A DNA stretch of 64,000 nt, taken from contig NZ_FZNO01000019.1 in the NCBI RefSeq assembly GCF_900188025.1, forward strand, positions 1 through 64,000. Reading direction: 5' to 3'. Made by a program: the position numbers and the translations under genes. Position 1 is the stretch's first letter, and each line of letters begins with the position of its first letter. Shown here piece after piece: positions 32,579 through 42,538 of the stretch. The notes beneath the pieces were generated by a model. The model was given only the letters and a program-made list of their open reading frames with translations, was not told the DNA's origin and did no database searches. Source of the DNA: Blastococcus mobilis (GTDB lineage Bacteria > Actinomycetota > Actinomycetes > Mycobacteriales > Geodermatophilaceae).

Positions 32579-33309
32579 GCGCCCAGCCAGGCCAGGACCT
32601 CCTCGACGGTCGCGACCGCGGCCAGCCCGGAGGGCAGGCGCGGACGGCGCACCAGCACGACCGGGAGACCGAGTTCGCGCGCCGCGGTCAGCTTGGCGGC
32701 GGTCATCGAAGCGCCGCTGTCCTTGGTGACCAGCACCTCCACCGCGTGCTGCCGCATCAGCGCCAGCTCCTCCTCGACGGTGAACGGGCCACGCGCCAGG
32801 ACCACCGTCGTGCGTGCGGGCAGCGGCGGAGCCGGCGGATCCACCGACCGGACCACGCACCGGCCGGTCAGCCCGGCGAAGGCCGCGAGCCCCTGCCGGC
32901 CGGTCGTGAGGAACACCGAGCCGAAACCGGCCACGGCCTCGGCCGCCTCCGGCAGGGAGTCCACCCATCGCCAGTCGTCGCCGGACTGCTCGGTCCAGCC
33001 GGGGCGCTGCAACCGCAGCAGCGGGCGGCCGACCGTGGCGCAGGCCTCGACCGCGGAGGCGGTCATGGTGGCGGCGAAGGGATGGGTCGCATCGACGACG
33101 GCCGCCACCGGGTCGGCCTCCAGCCAGGCGGCCAGCCCGGCGGCGCCGCCGAAACCGCCGACCCGCACCTCACCCGGTGGCAGCACCGGGTCCGCCACGC
33201 GGCCGGCCAGGGAGCTGACGACGTCGACGCCGTCGGCGACCAGGGCCGCGGCCAGCCGCCGCGCCTCACCGGTGCCGCCGAGGACGAGCACTCGCCGGGT
33301 CACGTGCAC
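32566..33309 (-). CDS. cobK: Precorrin-6A reductase CobK, 247 aa
   Basis: NADPH-dependent precorrin-6A reductase. The Rossmann start is 'RRVLVLGGTGEARRLAAALV'; further blocks are 'VVDATHPFAATMTASAVEAC', 'PLLRLQRPGW', 'VFLTTGRQGLAAF' and 'VEVLVTKDSGASMTAAKL'. It reduces the macrocycle after C1 methylation. The start at 33309 is only 5 bp from the divergent cbiD start, so promoters must lie inside the opposing genes or be leaderless. The C-terminus overlaps cobIJ. Confidence 0.9.
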   Translation of the reverse strand: MHVTRRVLVLGGTGEARRLAAALVADGVDVVSSLAGRVADPVLPPGEVRVGGFGGAAGLAAWLEADPVAAVVDATHPFAATMTASAVEACATVGRPLLRLQRPGWTEQSGDDWRWVDSLPEAAEAVAGFGSVFLTTGRQGLAAFAGLTGRCVVRSVDPPAPPLPARTTVVLARGPFTVEEELALMRQHAVEVLVTKDSGASMTAAKLTAARELGLPVVLVRRPRLPSGLAAVATVEEVLAWLGAQPG

Positions 33310-33314
33310 CCCCC

Positions 33315-34421
33315 GTGCATGCTGATCCCGTGACCGCGGCGGGCAGGGAGCGCAGCACCGGGCTGCGCTACGGCTGGACGACGGGCGCGTGCGCGACCGC
33401 CGCCACCACCGCCGCCTACACCGCGCTGCTCACCGGGGAGTTCCCCGACCCGGTGCGGATCGACCTGCCCCATGACAAGCACCCCTCGTTCGCGCTGGCG
33501 ACCGAACGGCTCGAGAACCGCGCCGCCACGGCCGCAATCGTCAAGGACGCCGGCGACGACCCCGACGTCACCCACGGTGCGCTCGTCTCCGCGCGGGTGA
33601 CGCACGGCGGACCCGGCACCGGCGTCACCTTCCGGGCCGGCCGAGGGGTCGGCACCGTGACCAAGCCCGGCCTCCCCCTGCCGGTCGGCGAGCCCGCGAT
33701 CAACCCCATGCCCCGGCAGTTCATCCGCGAGCACGTCGCCGCCGTCGCCGCGACGTGCGGAGGCACCGGGGACGTCGTCGTCGAGATCGCGGTGGAGAAC
33801 GGGGAGGAGCTCGCCCGCAGGACCTGGAACCCACGGCTGGGCATCGTCGGCGGCCTGTCGATCCTCGGGACGACCGGCGTCGTCGTCCCCTACTCCTGTT
33901 CGTCCTGGATCGACTCGATCCGGCGCGGCATCGACGTCGCGCGGGCGGCGGGTCATCAGCACGTGGCCGGATGCACGGGTTCGACGAGTGAGCGGGTGGT
34001 GCGGGAGCTGTACGGGTTGCCCGAGGACGCGCTGCTGGACATGGGCGACTTCGCCGGCGCCGTCCTCAAGTACCTCCGCCGCCACCCGGTGCCGCGGCTG
34101 ACCGTCGCGGGGGGCATCGGGAAGCTGGCGAAGCTGGCCGAGGGCCACCTCGACCTGCACTCCGCCCGCTCGCAGGTCTCCCCCGACGCCCTCGCGGCCC
34201 TGGTGCGCGACGCCGGCGGACCGGCGGAACTGGTCGAGGGAGTGCGAACGGCCAACACCGCGCTCGACGCGCTGCAGCAGTGCCAGGTCGCGGGCCTGCC
34301 GCTGGGCGACCTGGTCGCGGCCGGTGCCCGGGAGACCGCGCTCGGGGTGCTGCGCGGCGCTCCGGTCGAGGTCGACGTGGTGGTCATCGACCGCGCCGGG
34401 ACCGTGGTGGGCCGGGCCTAG
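33315..34421 (+). CDS. cbiD: Cobalt-precorrin-5B C1-methyltransferase CbiD, 368 aa
   Basis: Clear CbiD family: 'LRYGWTTGACATAATTAAY', 'GVGTVTKPGLPLPVGEPAIN', 'PMPRQFIREHV', 'RTWNPRLGIVGGLSILGTTG', 'GCTGSTSERVV' and 'GDFAGAVLKYLRRH'. CbiD belongs to the oxygen-independent route; in the classical aerobic route CobF does this step. Here it coexists with CobG, and no cobF is seen in the window, so CbiD probably supplies the C1 methylation. Start GTG 33315; GTG 33330 is possible. Confidence 0.92.
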   Translation: MHADPVTAAGRERSTGLRYGWTTGACATAATTAAYTALLTGEFPDPVRIDLPHDKHPSFALATERLENRAATAAIVKDAGDDPDVTHGALVSARVTHGGPGTGVTFRAGRGVGTVTKPGLPLPVGEPAINPMPRQFIREHVAAVAATCGGTGDVVVEIAVENGEELARRTWNPRLGIVGGLSILGTTGVVVPYSCSSWIDSIRRGIDVARAAGHQHVAGCTGSTSERVVRELYGLPEDALLDMGDFAGAVLKYLRRHPVPRLTVAGGIGKLAKLAEGHLDLHSARSQVSPDALAALVRDAGGPAELVEGVRTANTALDALQQCQVAGLPLGDLVAAGARETALGVLRGAPVEVDVVVIDRAGTVVGRA

Positions 34422-34485
34422 CGGCACCGCGCAGGACCCGGCGCTCAGCGGCACCGCGCAGGACCCGGCGCTCAGCGGCACCGCG
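34421..34485. repeat. 27-bp tandem repeat between cbiD and cobM stop codons
   Basis: Two identical 27-bp units (34421-34447, 34448-34474) and an 11-bp partial third copy (34475-34485) fill the gap between the convergent cbiD and cobM. Each full unit carries a copy of the cobM stop codon context, so the array probably arose by duplication of the cobM 3' end. No function is evident. Confidence 0.75.
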
Positions 34486-35212
34486 TCGTCGAGTACAGGT
34501 GGCTGTCCGGGAACTGTCCGGCGGTCAGCACCGAGCCGACGATCACCACCGCCGTCCGCTTCACCCCGGCGGCCTCGACCTGCCCGGCGATGTCGGCGAG
34601 CGTGCCGCGGAGGATCAGCTCGTCCTCCCGGCTCGCGCGGGCCACGACGGCGACCGGGCAGTCCGCGCCGTAGCTCGGCACCAGTTCCGGCACGAGCTCG
34701 GCGATCCGCTGCACCGCCAGGTGCAGCACCAGGGTGGCGCGCGAGGCGCCGAGCGCGGCGAGGTCCTCCCCCGGTGGCATCGGGGTGGAGCGGGCCGACG
34801 TCCGGGTCAGGATCACCGTCTGGCCCACGCCCGGCACGGTCAGCTCCCGCTTCAGGGAGGCCGCCGCCGCGGCGAACGACGGCACGCCCGGGACGACGTC
34901 GTAGGGCACGCCCGCCGCGTCGAGCCGGCGCATCTGCTCGGCCATCGCGCTGTAGACCGACGGGTCGCCGGAGTGCAGCCGCGCCACGTCCAGCCCGGCC
35001 TCGTGGGCGGCGACCAGCTCGGCGGTGATCTCGTCGAGGTCGAGGGCGGCGGTGTCGACCAGCCGGGCACCGGCCGGGGCGGTGTCGAGCAGCTCCCGTG
35101 GCACCAGAGCGCCCGCGTAGAGGCAGACCGGGGCGCTCGCGATGAGGCGCGCCGCCCGGACGGTGATCAGGTCGGCGGCGCCCGGTCCCGCGCCGATGAA
35201 GTGCACGGTCAT
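34472..35212 (-). CDS. cobM: Precorrin-4 C11-methyltransferase CobM, 246 aa
   Basis: Tetrapyrrole methylase with the SAM-site start 'VHFIGAGPGAADLITVRAAR', then 'VCLYAGALVPRELL', 'VARLHSGDPSVYSAMAEQM', 'YDVVPGVPSFAAAAASL' and 'LVLHLAVQRI'. It methylates C-11 of precorrin-4. Start ATG 35212 overlaps the cobL stop by 4 bp, so cobL-cobM are coupled. Its stop lies in a 27-bp tandem repeat. Confidence 0.92.
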   Translation of the reverse strand: MTVHFIGAGPGAADLITVRAARLIASAPVCLYAGALVPRELLDTAPAGARLVDTAALDLDEITAELVAAHEAGLDVARLHSGDPSVYSAMAEQMRRLDAAGVPYDVVPGVPSFAAAAASLKRELTVPGVGQTVILTRTSARSTPMPPGEDLAALGASRATLVLHLAVQRIAELVPELVPSYGADCPVAVVARASREDELILRGTLADIAGQVEAAGVKRTAVVIVGSVLTAGQFPDSHLYSTTRCR

Positions 35213-36453
35213 GGCTTGACCACCGACCAGATCGTCACCGGCATCGCCGGCTTCCAGCCGGTGAACCGGCCGACCGGCTCGGCGTGCTGGACACCGATGC
35301 GCACGAGAGCCCCGCCCACGCGCCCGAACCACTTGGCCAGGACCGCCTCGCTCTCGACCGTGACCGCGTTGGCCACCAGCCGCCCGCCCGACGGCAGCGC
35401 GTCCCAGCAGGCCTCCGGCAGGCCCGGGGTGGTGAGCCCGCCGCCGATGAAGACGGCATCGGGTCCGGGTAGCTGCTCCAGCACGTCCGGGGCCCGGCCG
35501 ACCAGCACCCGCAGGTACGGGACGCCGAGGCGGGACGCGTTGCGGGTGATCCGTCCCGCCCGTTCCGCCGACGCCTCCACCGCCACGGCGCGGCACGAGG
35601 GGTGCGCCCGCATCCACTCGATGCCGATGGAGCCCGAGCCCGCGCCGACGTCCCACAGCAGCTGGCCGGGTACCGGTGCCAGACGCGCCAGGGTGACCGC
35701 CCGGACGTCGGACTTCGTGAGCTGCCCGTCGGACTCGTAGACCTCGTCGGGCAGGCCGGGAACGGTGGGCAGCGGGACCGTGCCGGGGTCGGCCCGGCAC
35801 TCGACGGCGGTCACGGCCAGTGCGGGGACGGCGTGCGACCACCCCGCCGCGGTACCGGTGTGCGCCGTCTCGTTCGCCGCGCCCAGATTGCCGAGCACCG
35901 TCACGACGCTCGGGCCGTACCCGCGGGCGGCGAGCAGCGAGGCCACGTCGGCGGGCGTCCCGGCGCCGGAACCGAGGACGAGCAGCCGGCGTCCGGGATG
36001 GACGTGCGGGTGCAGCAGCTCGAGCGGCCGGCCGACGAGGGTCACCACCTCGGTCTCCTCGATGGCCCAGCCGAGCCGGGCGCAGGCCAGCGACACCGAC
36101 GACGGCGCCGGGAGGACGCGCACCCGGTCCCTGCCCAGCAGCCGGGTCAGCGTGGCGCCGATGCCCGAGAGCATCGGGTCACCGCTGGCGAGCACGACCG
36201 TCGCGCGGCCGGCCTGCTGCTCGATCAGCCCCGGCAGGGCCTGGCTGAGCGGCGTCGGCCAGGGCACCCGCTCCGCCTCGATCGACGCGGGGACCAGGGC
36301 GAGCTGGCGGGCGCTGCCCAGGAGCACCTCGGCGCGTTCGACCTCGGCCCGCGCGGCAGGCGCCAGCCCGTCCCATCCGTCCGCGCCGATCCCGACGACG
36401 ACGAGGGAGGCTCCCACCGCCGAGGGCGATGTCCCGACCTCGGCGGCATGCAT
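35209..36453 (-). CDS. cobL: Precorrin-6Y C5,15-methyltransferase (decarboxylating) CobL, 414 aa
   Basis: A CbiE-CbiT fusion. The CbiE part (about 1-200) starts '[20 protein letters not shown]' and has '[18 protein letters not shown]'. The CbiT part (about 220-414) has the SAM motif '[20 protein letters not shown]' and '[18 protein letters not shown]'. It methylates C-5 and C-15 and decarboxylates the C-12 acetate. The start is ATG 36453; an ATG at 36474 in frame is also possible. It is divergent from cobQ across about 40 bp and overlaps cobM by 4 bp. Confidence 0.91.
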   Translation of the reverse strand: MHAAEVGTSPSAVGASLVVVGIGADGWDGLAPAARAEVERAEVLLGSARQLALVPASIEAERVPWPTPLSQALPGLIEQQAGRATVVLASGDPMLSGIGATLTRLLGRDRVRVLPAPSSVSLACARLGWAIEETEVVTLVGRPLELLHPHVHPGRRLLVLGSGAGTPADVASLLAARGYGPSVVTVLGNLGAANETAHTGTAAGWSHAVPALAVTAVECRADPGTVPLPTVPGLPDEVYESDGQLTKSDVRAVTLARLAPVPGQLLWDVGAGSGSIGIEWMRAHPSCRAVAVEASAERAGRITRNASRLGVPYLRVLVGRAPDVLEQLPGPDAVFIGGGLTTPGLPEACWDALPSGGRLVANAVTVESEAVLAKWFGRVGGALVRIGVQHAEPVGRFTGWKPAMPVTIWSVVKP

Positions 36454-36493
36454 GTCGGCCGATCCTAGGAGCATGCGGCGGGCGGTTGGCACC

Positions 36494-38008
36494 ATGTGCG
36501 CCGTGAGCACCGGAGCACTCCTCGTGGCGGGGACGACGTCGGACGCCGGCAAGTCCGTCGTCACGGCGGGGATCTGCCGCTGGCTGGTCCGGCAGGGTGT
36601 CTCGGTGGCGCCCTTCAAGGCGCAGAACATGAGCAACAACTCGATGGTCACCCCCGACGGCGCGGAGATCGGCCGGGCCCAGGTGATGCAGGCCGCCGCC
36701 GCCCGGGTCGAGCCCGAGGCCGCGATGAACCCGGTCCTGCTCAAGCCCGGGGGGAACGACTCCAGCCAGGTCGTCGTCCTGGGGAAGGCGGTCGCGGACG
36801 TGACCGCGCTGTCCTACCGGCCGATGAAGGCCTCGCTGCTCGACCAGGTCCTCGCCAGCCTGGCCGACCTCCGGTCGCGTTTCGACGTCGTCGTCTGCGA
36901 GGGCGCCGGCTCCCCCACCGAGATCAACCTGCGCGCCGACGACATCGCGAACATGGGCCTGGCCACGGCGGCGCAGCTCCCGGTGCTCGTCGTCGGTGAC
37001 ATCGACCGGGGCGGGGTCTTCCCGGCCCTGTACGGCACGGTCGCCCTCATGCCGCCGGAGGATCAGCGGCTGGTCGCCGGTTTCCTGGTCAACAAGTTCC
37101 GCGGCGACGTCCGCCTGCTCGAGCCCGGCCTCGCCGAGCTCGCCCGGCTCACCGGCCGGCCGACGCTCGGCGTGCTGCCGTGGCTGGGCGGTCTGGAGCT
37201 CGACGTCGAGGACTCGCTGAACATCCCTGCCGGAACGTCTGCGACGCCTCCCCTCGGTGAGGACGTCCTGCGCGTCTCGGTGGCCCGGCTGCCCCGCTTG
37301 TCCAACTTCACCGACCTCGACGCTCTCGCCGCCGAGCCGGGGGTCCTGGTCCGCTACGCCACCCGACCCGAGGAGCTGGCCGACGCCGACCTCGTCGTGC
37401 TGCCGGGCACCCGGTCGACCGTCGCGGACCTGGACTGGCTGCGCCGCTCCGGCCTGGCCGACGCGGTGGTCCGGCACGCGGCGGCGGGTTCGCCGGTGCT
37501 GGGCATCTGCGGTGGCCACCAGATGCTGGCGCGCACCATCACCGACGAGGTGGAGTCACGCGCCGGCACCGTCGCCGGGCTCGGCCTGCTGCCCACCGAG
37601 GTCCGGTTCGCCCCCGAGAAGACGCTGGGCCGGCCGGTCGGGAAGGCCCTCGGGCAGCCGGTGCGCGGGTACGAGATCCACCACGGGGTGGTGACGGTCG
37701 AGGACGGGGCCGAGCCGTTCCTGGACGGCGCCCGGACCGGCTCCGTCTTCGGGACGACGTGGCACGGGGCGCTGGAGAACGACGGGTTCCGGCGCGCCTT
37801 CCTCACCGAGGTCGCCCGGATCAGCGGCCGCCGGTTCGCCGTCGCCCCCGACACCGACTTCGCCGCCATCCGCGAGGAACGCCTGGACCGGCTCGGCGAC
37901 CTGATCGCCGACCACGCCGACACCGACACTCTCTGGCGGTTGATCGAAGCCGGCCCGCCGGTCGGGCTGCCGCTGCTCCCCCCGGGCGGTGGATCGACCG
38001 CTCGCTGA
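36494..38008 (+). CDS. cobQ: Cobyric acid synthase CobQ, 504 aa
   Basis: The N-terminal ATP-binding part reads '[20 protein letters not shown]', '[14 protein letters not shown]' and '[16 protein letters not shown]'. The C-terminal class I glutamine amidotransferase has its Cys in '[14 protein letters not shown]' and a His in 'GYEIHHGVV'. It amidates four side chains of adenosylcobyrinate a,c-diamide. Starts at 36473 (ATG), 36494 (ATG) or 36503 (GTG) are all in frame; 36494 is used. It is followed by the second cobalamin riboswitch. Confidence 0.92.
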   Translation: MCAVSTGALLVAGTTSDAGKSVVTAGICRWLVRQGVSVAPFKAQNMSNNSMVTPDGAEIGRAQVMQAAAARVEPEAAMNPVLLKPGGNDSSQVVVLGKAVADVTALSYRPMKASLLDQVLASLADLRSRFDVVVCEGAGSPTEINLRADDIANMGLATAAQLPVLVVGDIDRGGVFPALYGTVALMPPEDQRLVAGFLVNKFRGDVRLLEPGLAELARLTGRPTLGVLPWLGGLELDVEDSLNIPAGTSATPPLGEDVLRVSVARLPRLSNFTDLDALAAEPGVLVRYATRPEELADADLVVLPGTRSTVADLDWLRRSGLADAVVRHAAAGSPVLGICGGHQMLARTITDEVESRAGTVAGLGLLPTEVRFAPEKTLGRPVGKALGQPVRGYEIHHGVVTVEDGAEPFLDGARTGSVFGTTWHGALENDGFRRAFLTEVARISGRRFAVAPDTDFAAIREERLDRLGDLIADHADTDTLWRLIEAGPPVGLPLLPPGGGSTAR

Positions 38009-38039
38009 GCGCCGCCCCGGGCTGTCGCTGCCGGCCGTC

Positions 38040-38235
38040 CCTGTGGTCTCATTGCCCCGCCACACGCGACGGCAGTGGAGGAAGCCCGGTGAGATCCCGG
38101 CGCGGTCCCGCCACTGTGACCGGGGAGCCCGTCCCCATGCACGGCCACTGCACCTGAGGTCCGCCTCGGGTGTGGGAAGGCCGGGGACGGACGTCGATCC
38201 GGAAGCCAGGAGACTCCCGCCGTCGTCCCTGCCAC
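38040..38235 (+). promoter_or_regulatory. Cobalamin riboswitch upstream of the chelatase subunit
   Basis: The core GGAAGCCCGGTGAGATCCCG begins at 38080 and is followed by GGTCCCGCCACTGTGACC, a long variable arm, and the B12 box GCCAGGAGACTCCC at 38204-38217. These are the conserved class I AdoCbl riboswitch elements in the right order. It lies between cobQ and the 9-codon upstream ORF and should control the chelatase-cobO-cobB-cbiMNQO-cobA run. The exact ends are approximate. Confidence 0.92.
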
Positions 38236-38262
38236 CTCCGGGCGTGGACACCCGGGGAGAGG
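38236..38262 (+). promoter_or_regulatory. Shine-Dalgarno-sequestering hairpin, likely riboswitch expression platform
   Basis: CTCCGGG (38236-38242) can pair with CCC and GGAG in CCCGGGGAG (38251-38259), with a two-base bulge. The 3' arm includes the GGGGAGAGG ribosome binding site of the ATG at 38271. Folding would hide the site, which points to translational control by cobalamin. This is a paper prediction only. Confidence 0.55.
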
Positions 38263-38270
38263 ACTGCGCC

Positions 38271-38300
38271 ATGCGCGACTGCTCGGTCAGCGACTCGTGA
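38271..38300 (+). CDS. 9-aa upstream ORF coupled to the chelatase gene
   Basis: ATG 38271 opens a nine-codon frame, MRDCSVSDS, ending at TGA 38298-38300. GGGGAGAGG sits eight bases before the ATG. The stop overlaps the GTG start of the chelatase gene (GTGA, 38297-38300), while the chelatase gene has no ribosome binding site of its own close to its start. Translation of the small ORF therefore probably delivers ribosomes to the chelatase start, and the riboswitch hairpin controls the small ORF rather than the enzyme directly. The peptide itself need not have a function. Confidence 0.6.
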   Translation: MRDCSVSDS

Positions 38301-40348
38301 CCTTCCCCTTCGGCGCCGTCGTCGGCATGGACGACATGCGGCTCGCCCTCGTGCTCAACGCCGTCTCCCCCGCCGTCGGCGGAGTGCTCGTCCGCGGCGA
38401 GAAGGGCACCGCCAAGTCGACGGCGGTCCGGGCGCTGGCCGCCGTCCTGCCCCCGGTCGACGTCGTCCCCGGCTGCCGCTTCGCCTGCGATCCGGCCTCC
38501 CCCGATCCGGCCTGCCCCGACGGTCCGCACGATGCCGCAGCGCGCGGGCACACCCGGCCGGCCCGGCTGGTCGAGCTGCCGGTGGGGGCGTCCGAAGATC
38601 GCGTCGTCGGTGCGCTGGATCTCGAGCGCGCGCTCACCGAGGGGGTCAAGGCCTTCGAACCCGGTCTGCTGGCCGCCGCTCATCGCGGCGTGCTCTACGT
38701 GGACGAGGTCAACCTCCTCCACGACCACCTGGTCGACCTGCTCCTGGACGCCGCCGCGCTCGGCACCGCCTACGTCGAACGGGAGGGCGTGTCCGTCCGG
38801 CACGCGGCCCGCTTCCTGCTCGTCGGGACGATGAACCCCGAGGAGGGCGAGCTGCGCCCGCAGCTCCTGGACCGCTTCGGCCTCACCGTCGAGGTGGCCG
38901 CGCCCCGGGACCCGGACGTGCGGGCCGAGGTGGTGCGGCGGCGCTTCGCCTTCGACGCCGACCCGTCGCGCTTCACCGCGGAGTGGGCCGCCGAGGAGGC
39001 GTCGCTGTCCACCCGCATCGCCGAGGCCCGCGCGCGGCTGCCGCACGTCGCCCTCTCGGACGGGGCGCTGCGCCAGGTGACCGCTGTGTGCGCGGCCTTC
39101 GACGTCGACGGCCTGCGCGCCGACCTGGTCACCGCCCGGGCCGCGCTGGCGCACGCCGCCTGGCAAGGCCGGGACTCCGTCACCGAGGACGACGTGCGGG
39201 TCGCCGCCCGGCTGGCCCTGCCGCACCGTCGCCGCCGCAACCCCTTCGACGCCCCGGGCCTGGACGAGGAGACCCTCGAGCAGGCCCTGTCCGACGCCCG
39301 ACCGGACGACGACGGCCCGGAGAACGACGGCCCGGGCAACGACGGCCCGGACGGGGGGCCGGGCGACGGCGGTCCGGGCGAGGGGCCCGGCGACGGCGGC
39401 GGCGCTCCCCCGCCTACCTCGAGTGCCCCCGACGGAGCCTCCTCCCCCACCGACGAGGGACTTCCTGTACAGAAGGTCCCCGAGGGGCGTGCACCGGAGG
39501 GGTCCTCCGCACCGGAGCGTGCGGCCGCCACGCCCACCGATCCGTTCCGCATCCGGCGCCTGGAGGTGCCCGGCATCGGTGCCGGCGCGGCCGGTCGCCG
39601 CTCGCGGGCGAGGTCCGAGCGCGGGCGGGTGGTCGGATCCACCCGCCCGGCGGGTTCGGTGACCCGGCTGCATCTGATCGACACCGTGCTCGCGGCCGCA
39701 CCGCACCAGGTCGACCGCGGCCGAACCGGACCGGCGCTGCGGATCGCCCGGGAGGACCTGCGCCAGGCCACGCTGGAGGGCCGCGAGGGCAACCTCGTCC
39801 TGTTCGTCGTCGACGGCAGCGGATCGATGGGGTCCCGGGCGCGGATGGGCGCGGTGAAGGGCGCCGTCCTGTCCCTGCTGCTGGACGCCTACCAGCGCCG
39901 CGACAAGGTCGGCCTGATCACGTTCCGCGGATCGGGGGCCGAGGTGGCGCTGCCGCCCACCTGGTCGGTGGAGGCCGCCGCGGCCCGCCTGACCGACCTG
40001 CCGACGGGGGGGCGGACTCCGCTGGCGGCCGGGCTGCTCCGGGCCCATGAGGTCCTGCGGGTGGAGCGGGTCCGGGACCCGCGACGCCGACCGCTGCTCG
40101 TCGTCGTCACCGACGGACGGGCCACCGGCCCGCGGGGCGGCACGCACCTCGCCGACGCCCGCGCGGCCGCCGCCCTCCTCGCGTCGGCCGGCACCACCAG
40201 CGTCGTCGTCGACTGCGAGTCCGGCCCGGTGCGCCTGGGCCTGGCCGCCGCCCTCGGTGCGCACCTCGGCGCGCAGACCCTGCGGCTGGAGGAGCTGGCC
40301 GCCGACTCCCTCGCGGCCACGGTGCGGTCCGCCCGGAAGGCGGCCTAG
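38297..40348 (+). CDS. Fused ChlI/ChlD-type chelatase subunit, probable cobaltochelatase ATPase, 683 aa
   Basis: The N-terminal AAA+ ATPase has Walker A in 'RGEKGTAKSTAVRALA', Walker B in 'GVLYVDEVNLLHDHLVD', and 'FLLVGTMNPEEGELRPQLLD'. A Gly/Asp/Pro-rich linker fills about residues 335-420. The C-terminal von Willebrand A domain has the MIDAS motif 'FVVDGSGSMGSRARM'. This I+D fusion replaces separate CobS and CobT in many actinobacteria and would power CobN. Start GTG 38297 overlaps the stop of a 9-codon upstream ORF. A palindromic repeat (39457-39480) is embedded in the linker. Confidence 0.85.
   Translation: MTFPFGAVVGMDDMRLALVLNAVSPAVGGVLVRGEKGTAKSTAVRALAAVLPPVDVVPGCRFACDPASPDPACPDGPHDAAARGHTRPARLVELPVGASEDRVVGALDLERALTEGVKAFEPGLLAAAHRGVLYVDEVNLLHDHLVDLLLDAAALGTAYVEREGVSVRHAARFLLVGTMNPEEGELRPQLLDRFGLTVEVAAPRDPDVRAEVVRRRFAFDADPSRFTAEWAAEEASLSTRIAEARARLPHVALSDGALRQVTAVCAAFDVDGLRADLVTARAALAHAAWQGRDSVTEDDVRVAARLALPHRRRRNPFDAPGLDEETLEQALSDARPDDDGPENDGPGNDGPDGGPGDGGPGEGPGDGGGAPPPTSSAPDGASSPTDEGLPVQKVPEGRAPEGSSAPERAAATPTDPFRIRRLEVPGIGAGAAGRRSRARSERGRVVGSTRPAGSVTRLHLIDTVLAAAPHQVDRGRTGPALRIAREDLRQATLEGREGNLVLFVVDGSGSMGSRARMGAVKGAVLSLLLDAYQRRDKVGLITFRGSGAEVALPPTWSVEAAAARLTDLPTGGRTPLAAGLLRAHEVLRVERVRDPRRRPLLVVVTDGRATGPRGGTHLADARAAAALLASAGTTSVVVDCESGPVRLGLAAALGAHLGAQTLRLEELAADSLAATVRSARKAA
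39457..39480. repeat. Palindromic repeat copy 1, inside the chelatase linker
   Basis: A 24-bp near-palindrome centred on GTAC with arms GGGACTTCCT and AGAAGGTCCC. Two further copies with the same centre and arms lie in the 3' end of cobB. In this copy the reading frame encodes LPVQKVP within the low-complexity linker, a place that tolerates insertion. Confidence 0.7.
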
Positions 40349-40370
40349 GTGAGCGAGCGTGCGAGCTCAC
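40349..40370. repeat. Junction palindrome copy 1, between the chelatase gene and cobO
   Basis: Arms GTGAGC and GCTCAC enclose the 10-base spacer GAGCGTGCGA, starting at the base after the chelatase stop codon. The same architecture with spacer GAGCATGCGA occurs at 45107-45128. A second hairpin follows at 40377-40400 (GCCGAG / CTCGGC outer arms, TGCC / GGCA inner arms). Confidence 0.65.
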
Positions 40371-40425
40371 CCATGAGCCGAGCGTGCCGAGGCACTCGGC
40401 CGACGAGCGCCGGCGAGGAGGACTA

Positions 40426-41040
40426 GTGCCCCGGGGACAGGTCGCCGTCGTGCCCGAGGACGGGCTGACGACCCGGCAGCGCCGCAACCGCCCGCTGCTC
40501 GCCGTGCACACCGGCGAGATGAAGGGCAAGTCCACCGCCGCGTTCGGCATGGCCCTGCGCGCGTGGAACCAGGGCTGGTCGATCGCGGTCTACCAGTTCG
40601 TCAAGAGCGCCAAGTGGAAGGTCGGCGAGGAGAACGCGCTGACCGCCCTGGGCCGGCTGCACGAGCAGACCGGCGAGGGCGGACCCGTCGTCTGGCACAA
40701 GATGGGCAGCGGCTGGAGCTGGTCGCGCCGGCAGGGCAGCGAGGTGGACCACGCCGCCGACGCCGCCGAAGGCTGGGCCCAGATCCGGCGGGACCTCGCC
40801 GCCGAGACGCACCGCTTCTACGTGCTCGACGAGTTCACCTACCCGATGACGTGGGGCTGGGTCGACGTCGACGAGGTGGTCGAGACGCTCGCCGCCCGCC
40901 CGGGCAACCAGCACGTCGTCATCACCGGGCGCGACGCCCACCCCCGGCTCATCGAGGCCGCCGACCTCGTCGTGGAGATGACCAAGGTCAAGCACCCCAT
41001 GGACGCCGGGCAGAAGGGCCAGCGGGGGATCGAGTGGTGA
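40426..41040 (+). CDS. cobO: Cob(I)yrinic acid a,c-diamide adenosyltransferase CobO, 204 aa
   Basis: Matches the CobA/CobO adenosyltransferase family. The P-loop is 'VHTGEMKGKSTAAFGMALRA'; other blocks are 'VYQFVKSAKWKVGEENAL', 'FYVLDEFTYPMTWGW' and 'VVITGRDAHPRLIEAADLVV'. It transfers the adenosyl group of ATP to Co(I) corrinoid. Start GTG 40426 follows GAGGAGGA. About 78 bp with two hairpins separate it from the chelatase gene, but the run remains co-directional. Confidence 0.93.
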   Translation: MPRGQVAVVPEDGLTTRQRRNRPLLAVHTGEMKGKSTAAFGMALRAWNQGWSIAVYQFVKSAKWKVGEENALTALGRLHEQTGEGGPVVWHKMGSGWSWSRRQGSEVDHAADAAEGWAQIRRDLAAETHRFYVLDEFTYPMTWGWVDVDEVVETLAARPGNQHVVITGRDAHPRLIEAADLVVEMTKVKHPMDAGQKGQRGIEW

Positions 41041-41089
41041 CCCCCCGTCCGGCCATGGTGGCCACTCCGGCCGCCCGAGGGGGACGGCG

Positions 41090-42524
<1,435 letters not shown>

Positions 42525-42538
<14 letters not shown>

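Noticed and set aside
40377-40400. Rho-independent terminator before cobO
   Set aside because: A good hairpin exists but there is no T-run, and the genes on both sides belong to the same biosynthetic run.
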